Shown piece by piece: positions 1 to 6,286 of a DNA stretch of 18,263 nt (position 1 is its first letter; the number at the start of each line of letters is the position of its first letter). The DNA comes from Clostridiales bacterium (GTDB lineage Bacteria > Bacillota > Clostridia > Oscillospirales > UBA644). The notes under the pieces are model-generated. The model made no database searches. It was given only the letters and a program-made list of their open reading frames with translations, and was not told the origin of the DNA. The position numbers and the translations under genes are program-made. Where the stretch lies: assembly GCA_003343705.1 (NCBI GenBank), contig QAKR01000050.1:1-18263 (forward strand), read 5' to 3'.

Positions 1-1149
1 AAGGAAGCCGCCGAAAAAGCCAAAATCGAGCTGTCATCCTCGACTTCCACCGAAATCAACCTCCCCTACATCATGCCCGTCAACGGCGTGCCCAAGCACC
101 TGGTAAAAACCCTCACCCGCGCCAAATTCGAGCAGCTCGCCGACCGTCTCATCAACGCCACCATCGCTCCCTGCGAGCAGGCACTCAAAGACGCCGGCCT
201 TAAAGCCAGCGACATCGACGAAGTGATCCTCGTGGGCGGTTCCACCCGTATCCCCGCAATCCAGCAGATCGTAGAGAAAATCTTCGGCAAAGCACCCTCC
301 AAGGGCGTCAACCCCGACGAAGTGGTAGCCGTAGGCGCAGCCATCCAGGGCGGCGTGCTCTCAGGCGACGTAAAGGATGTGCTCCTGCTCGACGTAGTGC
401 CCCTGTCGGTCGGCATCGAGACCCTCGGCGGAGTAATGACAAAACTCATCGAAGCCAACACCACAATCCCCACCCGCAAGAGCGAAACCTTCTCCACCGC
501 AGCCGACAACCAGCCCTCGGTTGAAATCCACGTCCTCCAGGGCGAACGCCCAATGGCCAAGGATGACAAAACCCTCGGCAAATTCCACCTCGACGGCATC
601 GCACCCGCTCCCCGCGGCATCCCCCAGATCGAAGTCACCTTCGAAATCGACGCCAACGGCATCCTCAACGTTTCCGCCAAAGATAAAGCCACCGGCAAAC
701 AGCAGAGCATCCGCATCGAAGCATCTTCGGGCCTCACCGACGAAGAAATCAAGCGAATGAAAGACGAAGCCGAAGCCAACGCCGCCGCCGACGCCAAAGA
801 AAAAGAGCGCATCGACACCCTCAACAAAGCCGACGCAATCATCTTCCAGACCGAGAAACAGCTTCAGGAATTCGGCGACAAACTCCCCGCCGACAAGAAA
901 GCGCCCATCGAAGCAGCCCTCACCAAGCTGAAAGAAGCCCACAAAGCACAGGACGCCCCCGCCTGCGAAGCCGCAATCAAAGAAATCGAAACCACCTTCG
1001 GTCAGGCACAGCAGGACATCCTCAACGCCCAGGCACAGGCACAGCAGGCACAGCAAGGCGCCAACCCCGGTGCCGGTGCCCCCGGCGCAGGCCCCTCCGC
1101 AGGTCCCGACGACCACGTCACCGACGTCGACTTCGAGGAAGTGAAGTAA
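1..1149 (+). CDS. dnaK: Chaperone DnaK (Hsp70), 3' portion, 5' end outside window
   Basis: ATP-dependent cytosolic chaperone that binds exposed hydrophobic peptides and works with DnaJ and GrpE. The reading frame is open from base 1, so 382 residues are visible, roughly the last 60% of the protein. The frame begins KEAAEKAKIELSS and carries the end of the nucleotide-binding domain (ILVGGSTRIPAIQ, then VNPDEVVAVGAAIQGG). The interdomain linker DVLLLD follows at visible residues 126-131, then the substrate-binding beta domain (GIETLGG, NTTIPT, FEIDANGILNVSAKDK), the helical lid and a Gln/Ala/Gly/Pro-rich tail ending DFEEVK. Codons are strongly biased to C-ending triplets and the gene is far more GC-rich than the island that follows, as expected for a highly expressed core gene. 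The last codons and the 3' UTR recur twice downstream (6020-6103 and 8796-8880). Identity is certain from the motifs. Confidence 0.98.
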   Translation, partial: KEAAEKAKIELSSSTSTEINLPYIMPVNGVPKHLVKTLTRAKFEQLADRLINATIAPCEQALKDAGLKASDIDEVILVGGSTRIPAIQQIVEKIFGKAPSKGVNPDEVVAVGAAIQGGVLSGDVKDVLLLDVVPLSVGIETLGGVMTKLIEANTTIPTRKSETFSTAADNQPSVEIHVLQGERPMAKDDKTLGKFHLDGIAPAPRGIPQIEVTFEIDANGILNVSAKDKATGKQQSIRIEASSGLTDEEIKRMKDEAEANAAADAKEKERIDTLNKADAIIFQTEKQLQEFGDKLPADKKAPIEAALTKLKEAHKAQDAPACEAAIKEIETTFGQAQQDILNAQAQAQQAQQGANPGAGAPGAGPSAGPDDHVTDVDFEEVK

Positions 1150-1215
1150 TCCGTCAATTCAGAACCATCTAAATCCATACAAATGGAGTGTAGCCCACCC
1201 GGTTACACTCCATTT
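1132..1215 (+). repeat. dnaK-tail repeat, copy 1 (native dnaK end)
   Basis: An 84-nt block made of the last DnaK codons (FEEVK, stop), a conserved leader (CAATTCAGAACCATCTAAAT) and the terminator hairpin. It aligns without gaps to 6020-6103 with about 7 mismatches, all outside the hairpin. It also aligns to 8796-8841 upstream of a different hairpin. The hairpin begins 34 nt after the first base of the TAA stop in all three copies. This copy is the presumed source because it overlaps a real gene end. Confidence 0.85.
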
Positions 1216-1217
1216 TA
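1181..1217 (+). terminator. Intrinsic terminator of dnaK
   Basis: A perfect 12-bp inverted repeat (AAATGGAGTGTA at 1181-1192, TACACTCCATTT at 1204-1215) can extend by GCC/GGT to a 15-bp stem with a 5-nt loop, followed by T-rich sequence. The flanking A and T tracts suggest it could work in both directions. The same hairpin recurs base for base at 6069-6103. Confidence 0.9.
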
Positions 1218-1264
1218 TTTTTCAATATTTTCATCAAGATGGCCCGGAATTTATTTATTTTCGT

Positions 1265-1272
1265 TATATTTG
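1265..1272 (+). promoter_or_regulatory. Bacteroidetes -7 box for the zinc-finger ORF
   Basis: TATATTTG matches the TAnnTTTG -7 consensus. No TTTG lies at the expected distance upstream, so only half of the promoter is recognisable. Transcription from here would begin near 1279, downstream of the apparent ATG at 1239. This supports 1362 as the true start of the next gene. Confidence 0.45.
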
Positions 1273-1361
1273 CGCCATATTTGGAGCGTGTCTTATTTGG
1301 CGATAAGGTGTCCCTTATTTACTCTTATGCCCTCTTATGGGATCTTAATACTGATTTTTTT

Positions 1362-1529
1362 ATGCCGACTGCCAAGTATGAAATAAAACGAAAGTGTAAG
1401 TGTTGTGGGGCGACATTTCTGGCCAAGTCTCTCGACTCTAATTATTGTAGCCGGACATGTTCTGACAAGGGCTATAAGCAACGGCGTGCTATTCAGCAGC
1501 AGCGAGAAAAATGGGATAACATCAAATAG
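1362..1529 (+). CDS. Truncated excisionase-like zinc-finger protein
   Basis: A 55-residue product, MPTAKYEIKRKCKCCG onward, with a compact four-cysteine metal-binding knuckle (CKCCG then YCSRTC) followed by a basic helix. In Bacteroidetes mobile elements I recall this N-terminus preceding an excisionase-type helix-turn-helix in proteins of roughly twice this length. Here the frame stops at TAG (1527-1529) before any such domain, so it looks like a remnant. The frame is open upstream to an ATG at 1239, but that start precedes the putative -7 box and adds a hydrophobic stretch foreign to the family, so I chose 1362. A remnant of this kind suggests the region was part of an integrative element. 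Confidence 0.6.
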   Translation: MPTAKYEIKRKCKCCGATFLAKSLDSNYCSRTCSDKGYKQRRAIQQQREKWDNIK

Positions 1530-1658
1530 AGAAGATTGTATTCATAGTTAAGGAATTAAAGTCTATTGGCTCCCATCCAATAATTTGGCATCCTATTACA
1601 GATTTCGGTTGTTAAAGCGGACTCTGCAATACAGTATGCTCAACAACACTTCTTCCAA

Positions 1659-1690
1659 TTTGGACACCTATCAGAATTTAACTATCTTTG
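1659..1690 (+). promoter_or_regulatory. Promoter of the restriction-modification operon
   Basis: TTTG at 1659-1662 (-33 element), a 20-nt spacer, and TATCTTTG at 1683-1690 (-7 element, consensus TAnnTTTG) form a full match to the Bacteroidetes sigma-ABfr promoter. Transcription would start near 1697, giving a leader of only about 15 nt before the ATG of the HTH gene at 1713. Confidence 0.75.
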
Positions 1691-1694
1691 CACC

Positions 1695-1706
1695 AAATTT
1701 AAATTT
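1695..1706 (+). promoter_or_regulatory. Perfect 12-bp palindrome, possible controller operator
   Basis: AAATTTAAATTT is its own reverse complement and lies across the predicted transcription start, just before the HTH gene. That is a usual place for autoregulation by a controller protein. The low complexity means it could be chance in AT-rich DNA. Confidence 0.3.
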
Positions 1707-1712
1707 ATTGAA

Positions 1713-1931
1713 ATGAAAGACCTAAATCGACTAAAGGTAGTTCTAGTAGAAAAAAAGCGTACAAGCAAATGGTTAGCTGAAGAGTTAGGCAAGAATGTAG
1801 CTACTATATCAAAGTGGTGTACCAATACGATTCAGCCTGATTTGACTACGCTTAACAGAATCGCGGAACTATTGGATGTTGATGTTAAAGAGTTGATAAA
1901 TAGCAATAAGGAGCAAAAATCCCGCATATGA
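1713..1931 (+). CDS. HTH (Xre/Cro family) controller protein of R-M operon
   Basis: A 72-residue DNA-binding protein consisting almost entirely of one Cro/C1-type helix-turn-helix domain. The turn region reads WLAEELGKNVATISKWCTN (about residues 20-38), followed by the typical final helix TTLNRIAELLDVDVKELI. Small Xre proteins directly upstream of methyltransferase and endonuclease genes usually act as C proteins, delaying endonuclease expression until the host is methylated. The gene sits 23 nt after the -7 box of a full promoter, and its stop overlaps the methyltransferase start (ATGA, 1928-1931), so the two are probably translationally coupled. The controller role is inferred from context; the HTH fold is seen. 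Confidence 0.85.
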   Translation: MKDLNRLKVVLVEKKRTSKWLAEELGKNVATISKWCTNTIQPDLTTLNRIAELLDVDVKELINSNKEQKSRI

Positions 1932-3790
1932 GATATTTAGGGAGCAAAGACAAACTTATACCAGCGATTCAGTCCTTGCTATCAGAAAAAGGGTTGACTA
2001 GTAAACCACACGTATTTTTTGATGCGTTTTGTGGCACTGGTGCGGTTGCAAATAGTTTAAAGGATGTCTTTCATCTTGTTATTAATGATTCTATGAACTG
2101 GAGTGTTTTATATTCCAGAGGCCGAATCGTTGGCAATACTTGTACTTTTGAAAAATTAGGTTTTGATCCATTTCAATTTTTTCAAAAAAACGATGAGATC
2201 AAGAAAGGTTTTATTTACAACACCTATTCTCCAGCTGAAACTGACCGAATGTATTTTACGCCTGAAAATGCGGGGCGAATAGATTATATCCGAAGCAAAA
2301 TTGAGGAATGGAATAATGCAAACTTGCTTTCAGAAAACGAATACGCATACTTAATCTACTGCCTGATTGAAGGCGTATCAAGCGTATCAAATACAGCGGG
2401 GGTATATGGCGCATTTTTGAAACATTGGGATCCACGCTCGCATAATAAATTTCAATATGCACCAATACAAGACCATCTGTTCTCTGACATGACGTCATAT
2501 CTGACGTTAAAATCATATTGTGATAGAATTGAAGACATAATTGAAGATATTGATTGTGATATATTATATCTTGATCCCCCATATACTCAAAATCAATACG
2601 GAACCCAATATCATCTCTTAGAAACACTGGTTCTTGATGATGATCCATCCGTAAGTGCTATAACCGGTTCCCGTCCAGTCGGTCCTATGAAATCATTTTG
2701 GTCTAAGGATATCTATTCTCAGATTTTATTTGAGTATGTAATAGCCAAGACCAAGGCTCGATATATCCTTTTTAGCTATAACAATGATGGCTTTATGTCC
2801 AAAGAATATATTGAAGCCGTTATGAAACGATATGGCCAAGTGGAATCGTTTACTTGTATGGAGATTGATTACAAGAAGTATAACAATTTTAAATGTCGTG
2901 GACGAGATGGCCATTTTGAATATCTTTTCTTTATTGAAAAGAAAGCAGAAAATGATGTTATATATGAATCACCTCTGAATTACTCTGGGAGTAAAGCGAA
3001 GATGGTTCCGTTTATCAAATCGATGTTGCCCCCGCAAATTAAAACCTTTGTAGACGTATTTGGAGGCGGATTTAATGTAGGAATCAACATTGATGCAGAG
3101 CGAATTATATATAATGATATCAATCCTTTTGTTGTAGAGTTAATAAAGTCTTTTAAAAATATTGAGTGTGTCGATTATCTTAAGTCTATAAATAAATTCA
3201 TAAAAGATTATGATTTAGCACCCAATAACAAAGAATCATATACAGCCATGCGGAATGTGTATAACAATTTGCCTCAAAAAGAGCGTTCTCCGTTGATGCT
3301 GTATGCACTAATCCTTTTTGGATTCCAACAACAGATTCGGTTTAATTCAGATTATGGATTTAATATCCCGTGTGGTTCTAGACGCTTCAATGACCGTATT
3401 ATTGCTAAATTGGTTTCTTTCTGTCGCATAATAAAAGATAAAGAGGTCGTTTTTTCAAATATTTCATTTGAGAAATTTAATAAAATAATTGAAAAGGATA
3501 CAGTGTATTATTTCGACCCTCCATATAGAGAAACGACTGCAACTTATAACGATGGTAAACGAGGGTTTGAGGGTTGGACAATTGAACATGAACGAAAATT
3601 ATGTTCACTCATAGACTCGTTAACTACGGATCAGGTCAAATGTGTTTTTTCATATGTTCTTAAAGTTGACTCTTTTTACAACCACGACATTGAAAATTGG
3701 GCCAATAATAGGGGATATAGAATTATACCTGTTCCAGAGGCCCAAGGAAGATACAATGACCGTCAAGAGGTATTAATTTTAAATTATTGA
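1928..3790 (+). CDS. Fused double D12-class adenine-specific DNA methyltransferase
   Basis: A 620-residue protein made of two consecutive N6-adenine methyltransferase domains. Domain 1 (about 1-340) has YLGSKDKL at the N-terminus, the SAM-binding motif FDAFCGTG (31-38), the stretch GVSSVSNTAGVYGAFLK and the catalytic DPPY (216-219). Domain 2 (about 348-620) is Dam-like: NYSGSK (351-356), VDVFGGG (375-381), FNIPCG (478-483) and DPPY (530-533). Both catalytic motifs are intact, so both domains should be active. Natural fusions of this kind, M.FokI being the best-known precedent, protect the two strands of an asymmetric site, one strand per domain. That implies a type IIS-like system here. The HNH endonuclease begins 2 nt after the stop. 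The gene is AT-rich, unlike dnaK, consistent with horizontal acquisition. The recognition sequence cannot be read from the gene. Confidence 0.92.
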   Translation: MRYLGSKDKLIPAIQSLLSEKGLTSKPHVFFDAFCGTGAVANSLKDVFHLVINDSMNWSVLYSRGRIVGNTCTFEKLGFDPFQFFQKNDEIKKGFIYNTYSPAETDRMYFTPENAGRIDYIRSKIEEWNNANLLSENEYAYLIYCLIEGVSSVSNTAGVYGAFLKHWDPRSHNKFQYAPIQDHLFSDMTSYLTLKSYCDRIEDIIEDIDCDILYLDPPYTQNQYGTQYHLLETLVLDDDPSVSAITGSRPVGPMKSFWSKDIYSQILFEYVIAKTKARYILFSYNNDGFMSKEYIEAVMKRYGQVESFTCMEIDYKKYNNFKCRGRDGHFEYLFFIEKKAENDVIYESPLNYSGSKAKMVPFIKSMLPPQIKTFVDVFGGGFNVGINIDAERIIYNDINPFVVELIKSFKNIECVDYLKSINKFIKDYDLAPNNKESYTAMRNVYNNLPQKERSPLMLYALILFGFQQQIRFNSDYGFNIPCGSRRFNDRIIAKLVSFCRIIKDKEVVFSNISFEKFNKIIEKDTVYYFDPPYRETTATYNDGKRGFEGWTIEHERKLCSLIDSLTTDQVKCVFSYVLKVDSFYNHDIENWANNRGYRIIPVPEAQGRYNDRQEVLILNY

Positions 3791-3792
3791 TT

Positions 3793-4965
3793 ATGTCCAC
3801 CATAATTTCATATCGACCTAATACACAGAAAATTCGTAATGGGTTTAAGAATATTTTAACACCCTCAATTCTTGAAGATGTATGTGTTAAGATTACCGGT
3901 CGCCGCACATATAGTGTGGTCGAACTTAATGACACATATAACAAGGGAAGGTTGATAACATTAACTCACAATAATACCACTCATTACATAACATTATCTG
4001 AAAATAGAATTGAAGGCCGAAATTCGAGTCTGCAAAGCGTTCCAACTGCAATAAACGTGTTTTTTGCAGATCCGAACCCCAATAAAAAGTTATGGTATTA
4101 TTTTGTTCCTCATACTGGGAACCCATTTACTGATTATCATCTAGTGTACTATCGGTTAATGATGACAGCTGGAATTGAGTTCCTTAATTTGGACAACTAT
4201 TATACAGGATTACTATTACCGTATTTTACTGTTGATGATTTAATTGCTGAACGCAGCCGTAATCAGAGTAGTAATCGTAGCAATAACTCCTCTTTTGTTT
4301 CCAAAACTGAGGACAAAATTCAGTTGTATGCTAAAACGTATGGTGCTAACAAGTACGAATCAACTGTCTTTGGGGTAGCACTTTCCAAAATAGCAGACAG
4401 ACCAATCGACGTTTTTGCTGTATCAGAGCAAGATTTAATCAATCTTCCTGCTTCTTCACTAGCGACATTTAGTGAATTAGGTAATATTTCAGTATATAAC
4501 ACTTCATTAAGATTGAATCGGCTGGCACCAGATAACGAAGATACTCTTCGTTTAAGGTCTGCGGCATATAACTACAATCTTTTTGACCGAATTGGTATGA
4601 AAAAGTGTGCTTTATGTGGCTGTGAAATCCCAGAGATTATTCATGGGGCTCATATTTGGGGAGTGGCAGAAATAAGAAATTGTGCGATGATTGATGATGA
4701 GCAAAAATACGCTCATGCTACTAGTGGCCATAATGGTTTGTGGCTTTGTCATAATCATCATAAATTATTTGATTCTAACCTCTTAGCATTTAACACAGAT
4801 GGACGTTGTTTGATAAGGAGTTCGATACCACAAGAATACGAAACTTTTATTTCAGATTCTATTACAGCAGGTTCTCTACAACAAAACATTTTGAGTGATA
4901 ACTTCCTCTATTACCTGATTCAACGTAATAGTGCAATTAATCTTTCATCCTACTCAGCAGTGTAA
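3793..4965 (+). CDS. HNH restriction endonuclease
   Basis: A 390-residue protein that is probably the restriction partner of the double methyltransferase. The C-terminal part carries a zinc-supported HNH (beta-beta-alpha-metal) nuclease: CALC (272-275), GAHIWG with the general-base His near 287, then GHNGLWLCHNHHKLFD (312-327), which supplies the Asn, the second metal-site Cys and the HH pair. The N-terminal 260 residues match nothing I recognise and presumably hold the target-recognition domain; residues 154-170 are a Ser/Asn-rich linker. I chose the ATG at 3793, 2 nt after the methyltransferase stop; a TTG at 3787 would add two residues. The nuclease domain is clear. The restriction role rests on the operon context, and the cut site is unknown. 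Confidence 0.85.
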   Translation: MSTIISYRPNTQKIRNGFKNILTPSILEDVCVKITGRRTYSVVELNDTYNKGRLITLTHNNTTHYITLSENRIEGRNSSLQSVPTAINVFFADPNPNKKLWYYFVPHTGNPFTDYHLVYYRLMMTAGIEFLNLDNYYTGLLLPYFTVDDLIAERSRNQSSNRSNNSSFVSKTEDKIQLYAKTYGANKYESTVFGVALSKIADRPIDVFAVSEQDLINLPASSLATFSELGNISVYNTSLRLNRLAPDNEDTLRLRSAAYNYNLFDRIGMKKCALCGCEIPEIIHGAHIWGVAEIRNCAMIDDEQKYAHATSGHNGLWLCHNHHKLFDSNLLAFNTDGRCLIRSSIPQEYETFISDSITAGSLQQNILSDNFLYYLIQRNSAINLSSYSAV

Positions 4966-4979
4966 AAGAACATTATACA

Positions 4980-5192
4980 ATGCTTTACAGCTCATATCAT
5001 CATAATGACACTTACGAGGATCCGAAGACATCATCTGTTTTCGAGACAATGCTTATGTTTCCGGATGAACTGTTTTGGAGAGTTCTGCGTACAGCTTGTT
5101 TTGATAATGAAAATATGCCTATTGTCGAAAGCCCTCGGCCTCGGCTTGACCTTTTCTACAAAACCCAAACCCAAGAAAACATAATAAATTGA
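4980..5192 (+). CDS. Short hypothetical protein, possibly truncated N-terminus
   Basis: A 70-residue ORF beginning 14 nt after the endonuclease stop, so probably co-transcribed. The central part (SVFETMLMFPDELFWRVLRTACF) reads like an ordered amphipathic domain start. The last 20 residues (PRPRLDLFYKTQTQENIIN) are low-complexity and look unrelated. It resembles the beginning of a longer protein cut off by a rearrangement; a nuclease-like parent is only a vague impression. No catalytic motif is present in what remains. Confidence 0.5.
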   Translation: MLYSSYHHNDTYEDPKTSSVFETMLMFPDELFWRVLRTACFDNENMPIVESPRPRLDLFYKTQTQENIIN

Positions 5193-5207
5193 GATCACAA
5201 TATCGAT

Positions 5208-5849
5208 ATGTCAGTAGCGCATAAGATGAAATCAATGTGGAACTTTGTAGACTCTTTAGGAACAGACACTTTATATATTTGCCGGGAGGCTCTACTTCTG
5301 TCTCTGTTACTGCTTTGCGGTTGTTCGTCAGGGAAGTATAAGAGCGATTATGAAGAATGCGCTGAATGCAACGGCGACGGCTATGTCATTGTAAGTTGCC
5401 CTGACTGCGAAGGGGAAGGAGAAGTTTATTGTCCTGAATGTGATGGATCCGGGCACGAAAGATGTACTTGGTGCTACGGTTCCGGTAAAGAGAGCTGTTC
5501 TTCTTGCAGCGGTAGAGGCGGTAAAGAATGCTGGTCTTGTAACGGCTCAGGGAAAGAAAGGTGTTCTAATTGCAACGGGCAGGGTTATGATATGTGGGAT
5601 AATCAGTGCTCTTGGTACTGGAGGTCTGGCTATCGTGATTGTTCATCATGTTCTGGGAAAGGTTACGATGAATGCTTCTCATGCAATGGCACCGGACAAA
5701 AAGACTGCTCATGGTGTTGGGGTCGAGGTTACAAAGACTGCGATAACTGTACCGGCTCTGGTACGATAGAATGTGAACGTTGCTCCGGCCAGGGAAAACT
5801 CCGCGCTGAATGCCCCGAATGTAATGGCTATGGTAAGGTATCTAAATAA
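5208..5849 (+). CDS. Putative lipoprotein of 14 DnaJ-type CxxCxGxG zinc-knuckle units
   Basis: A 213-residue protein with a hydrophobic segment ending in a lipobox-like LCGC (residues 36-39), so probably a membrane-anchored lipoprotein with Cys39 acylated. From residue 51 to the end it is a string of CxxCxGxG units: 13 canonical plus one degenerate (CSWYWRSG, 134-141, where the second Cys is Tyr137). Most units start every 11 residues (33 bp), except a 15-residue spacing before the degenerate unit and 13-residue spacings at both ends. DnaJ has only four such units, which pair to bind two zinc ions; no J-domain or peptide-binding domain is present here. Synonymous codons vary between units, so the array is old. 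The start is uncertain: ATGs at 5208, 5226 and 5235 are possible and the N-terminus is long for a signal peptide. Function unknown; metal binding or protein contact is inferred. Confidence 0.75.
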   Translation: MSVAHKMKSMWNFVDSLGTDTLYICREALLLSLLLLCGCSSGKYKSDYEECAECNGDGYVIVSCPDCEGEGEVYCPECDGSGHERCTWCYGSGKESCSSCSGRGGKECWSCNGSGKERCSNCNGQGYDMWDNQCSWYWRSGYRDCSSCSGKGYDECFSCNGTGQKDCSWCWGRGYKDCDNCTGSGTIECERCSGQGKLRAECPECNGYGKVSK

Positions 5850-6019
5850 ATTGTAATTATGAAGGCTTTTAAACTCTTTGATATTGCCCGCTTGGTAGAT
5901 ATAACATATACATTTCCAGTTGATTGATTCTGCTGGATTGGGTTTGATTTAATTCTATCATATCATGCTCATATTTGGAACATGTAGTAATAATACTCTG
6001 TATATCAACAATCATTATA

Positions 6020-6103
6020 TTCGAGGAAGTGAAATAATCTATCAATTTAGAAATATCTAAATCCATATAAATGGAGTGTAGCCCACCCGGTTACACTCCA
6101 TTT
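6020..6103 (+). repeat. dnaK-tail repeat, copy 2
   Basis: Ungapped 84-nt near-copy of 1132-1215. It encodes FEEVK and a stop in frame (TTC GAG GAA GTG AAA TAA, 6020-6037) although no dnaK precedes it. About 7 mismatches lie in the tail and leader, none in the hairpin. It marks the far end of the AT-rich restriction-modification island and could be an attachment-site-like duplication. Confidence 0.85.
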
Positions 6104-6107
6104 CTTT
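6069..6107 (+). terminator. Intrinsic terminator identical to that of dnaK
   Basis: AAATGGAGTGTA (6069-6080) pairs with TACACTCCATTT (6092-6103), extendable by GCC/GGT, followed by CTTTT. The 35-nt core is identical to the dnaK terminator. It would end transcripts from the island genes ending at 5849. Confidence 0.85.
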
Positions 6108-6162
6108 TCGTACACAAAAGTGAGTTGTACAAAAACTGATGATTTAACATATTTTAGTAATT

Positions 6163-6170
6163 GGGGGGGG
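6163..6170. repeat. G8 homopolymer upstream of the surface-protein promoter
   Basis: Eight consecutive G in otherwise AT-rich DNA, ending 19 nt before the -7 box at 6190. It occupies the place where a -33 element (TTTG) would be expected. Slippage here could alter promoter spacing or upstream contacts. Confidence 0.6.
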
Positions 6171-6189
6171 TAATTTGTAAACTAATATG

Positions 6190-6197
6190 TAATTTTG
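6190..6197 (+). promoter_or_regulatory. -7 box of the leucine-rich-repeat gene
   Basis: TAATTTTG fits TAnnTTTG. No TTTG is found 19-21 nt upstream; the G8 tract is there instead. A start near 6204 would give a leader of about 83 nt before the ATG at 6287. Confidence 0.5.
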
Positions 6198-6286
6198 CAG
6201 TAAAACAAACGCAAGCAGACAGCTAACCGCATTTGTAAGTGACTGACCAATCTAACCCACCATCTATATATAAACCATTCAGATCT

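Larger units (their letters stand above)
5850..6286. other. Gene-free stretch with dnaK-tail copy 2, G8 tract and a -7 box
   Basis: No convincing gene lies here. A 22-codon ORF at 5860 (MKAFKLFDIARL...) is too short to call. A minus-strand ORF at 5869-6066 resembles one at 8678-8869, but both include the dnaK-tail repeat read backwards. The stretch contains the repeat and terminator (6020-6103), a GTACA/TGTAC inverted repeat (6110-6130), a G8 run (6163-6170) and the putative promoter of the leucine-rich-repeat gene (6190-6197). Confidence 0.7.

Noticed and set aside
66..1116. Long minus-strand ORFs across dnaK
   Set aside because: They are artefacts of the strong C-ending codon bias of dnaK, which removes stops from other frames.
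1183..1386. 67-codon + strand ORF starting in the dnaK terminator
   Set aside because: It starts within the hairpin, overlaps the zinc-finger gene in another frame and encodes an unstructured aromatic-rich string.
1610..1630. Possible C-box (ACT...AGT) upstream of the HTH promoter
   Set aside because: Only three outer bases on each side pair; the inner symmetry is poor and it lies upstream of the -33 element.
2180..2200. T6 and A7 runs inside the methyltransferase gene as a possible phase switch
   Set aside because: The frame is intact through both and such short A/T runs are expected in AT-rich coding DNA.
5274..5281. TATATTTG -7-like box inside the cysteine-rich lipoprotein gene
   Set aside because: The nearest upstream TTTG is 26 nt away and no start codon follows before the lipobox, so it would remove the signal sequence.
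5335..5840. 33-bp periodicity that could look like a CRISPR array or minisatellite
   Set aside because: The period is explained by the 11-residue CxxCxGxG units; there are no identical repeats with unique spacers, and codons differ between units.
5860..5928. 22-codon ORF MKAFKLFDIARL after the lipoprotein gene
   Set aside because: Too short and without a promoter or similarity; it may be a stump but cannot be supported.
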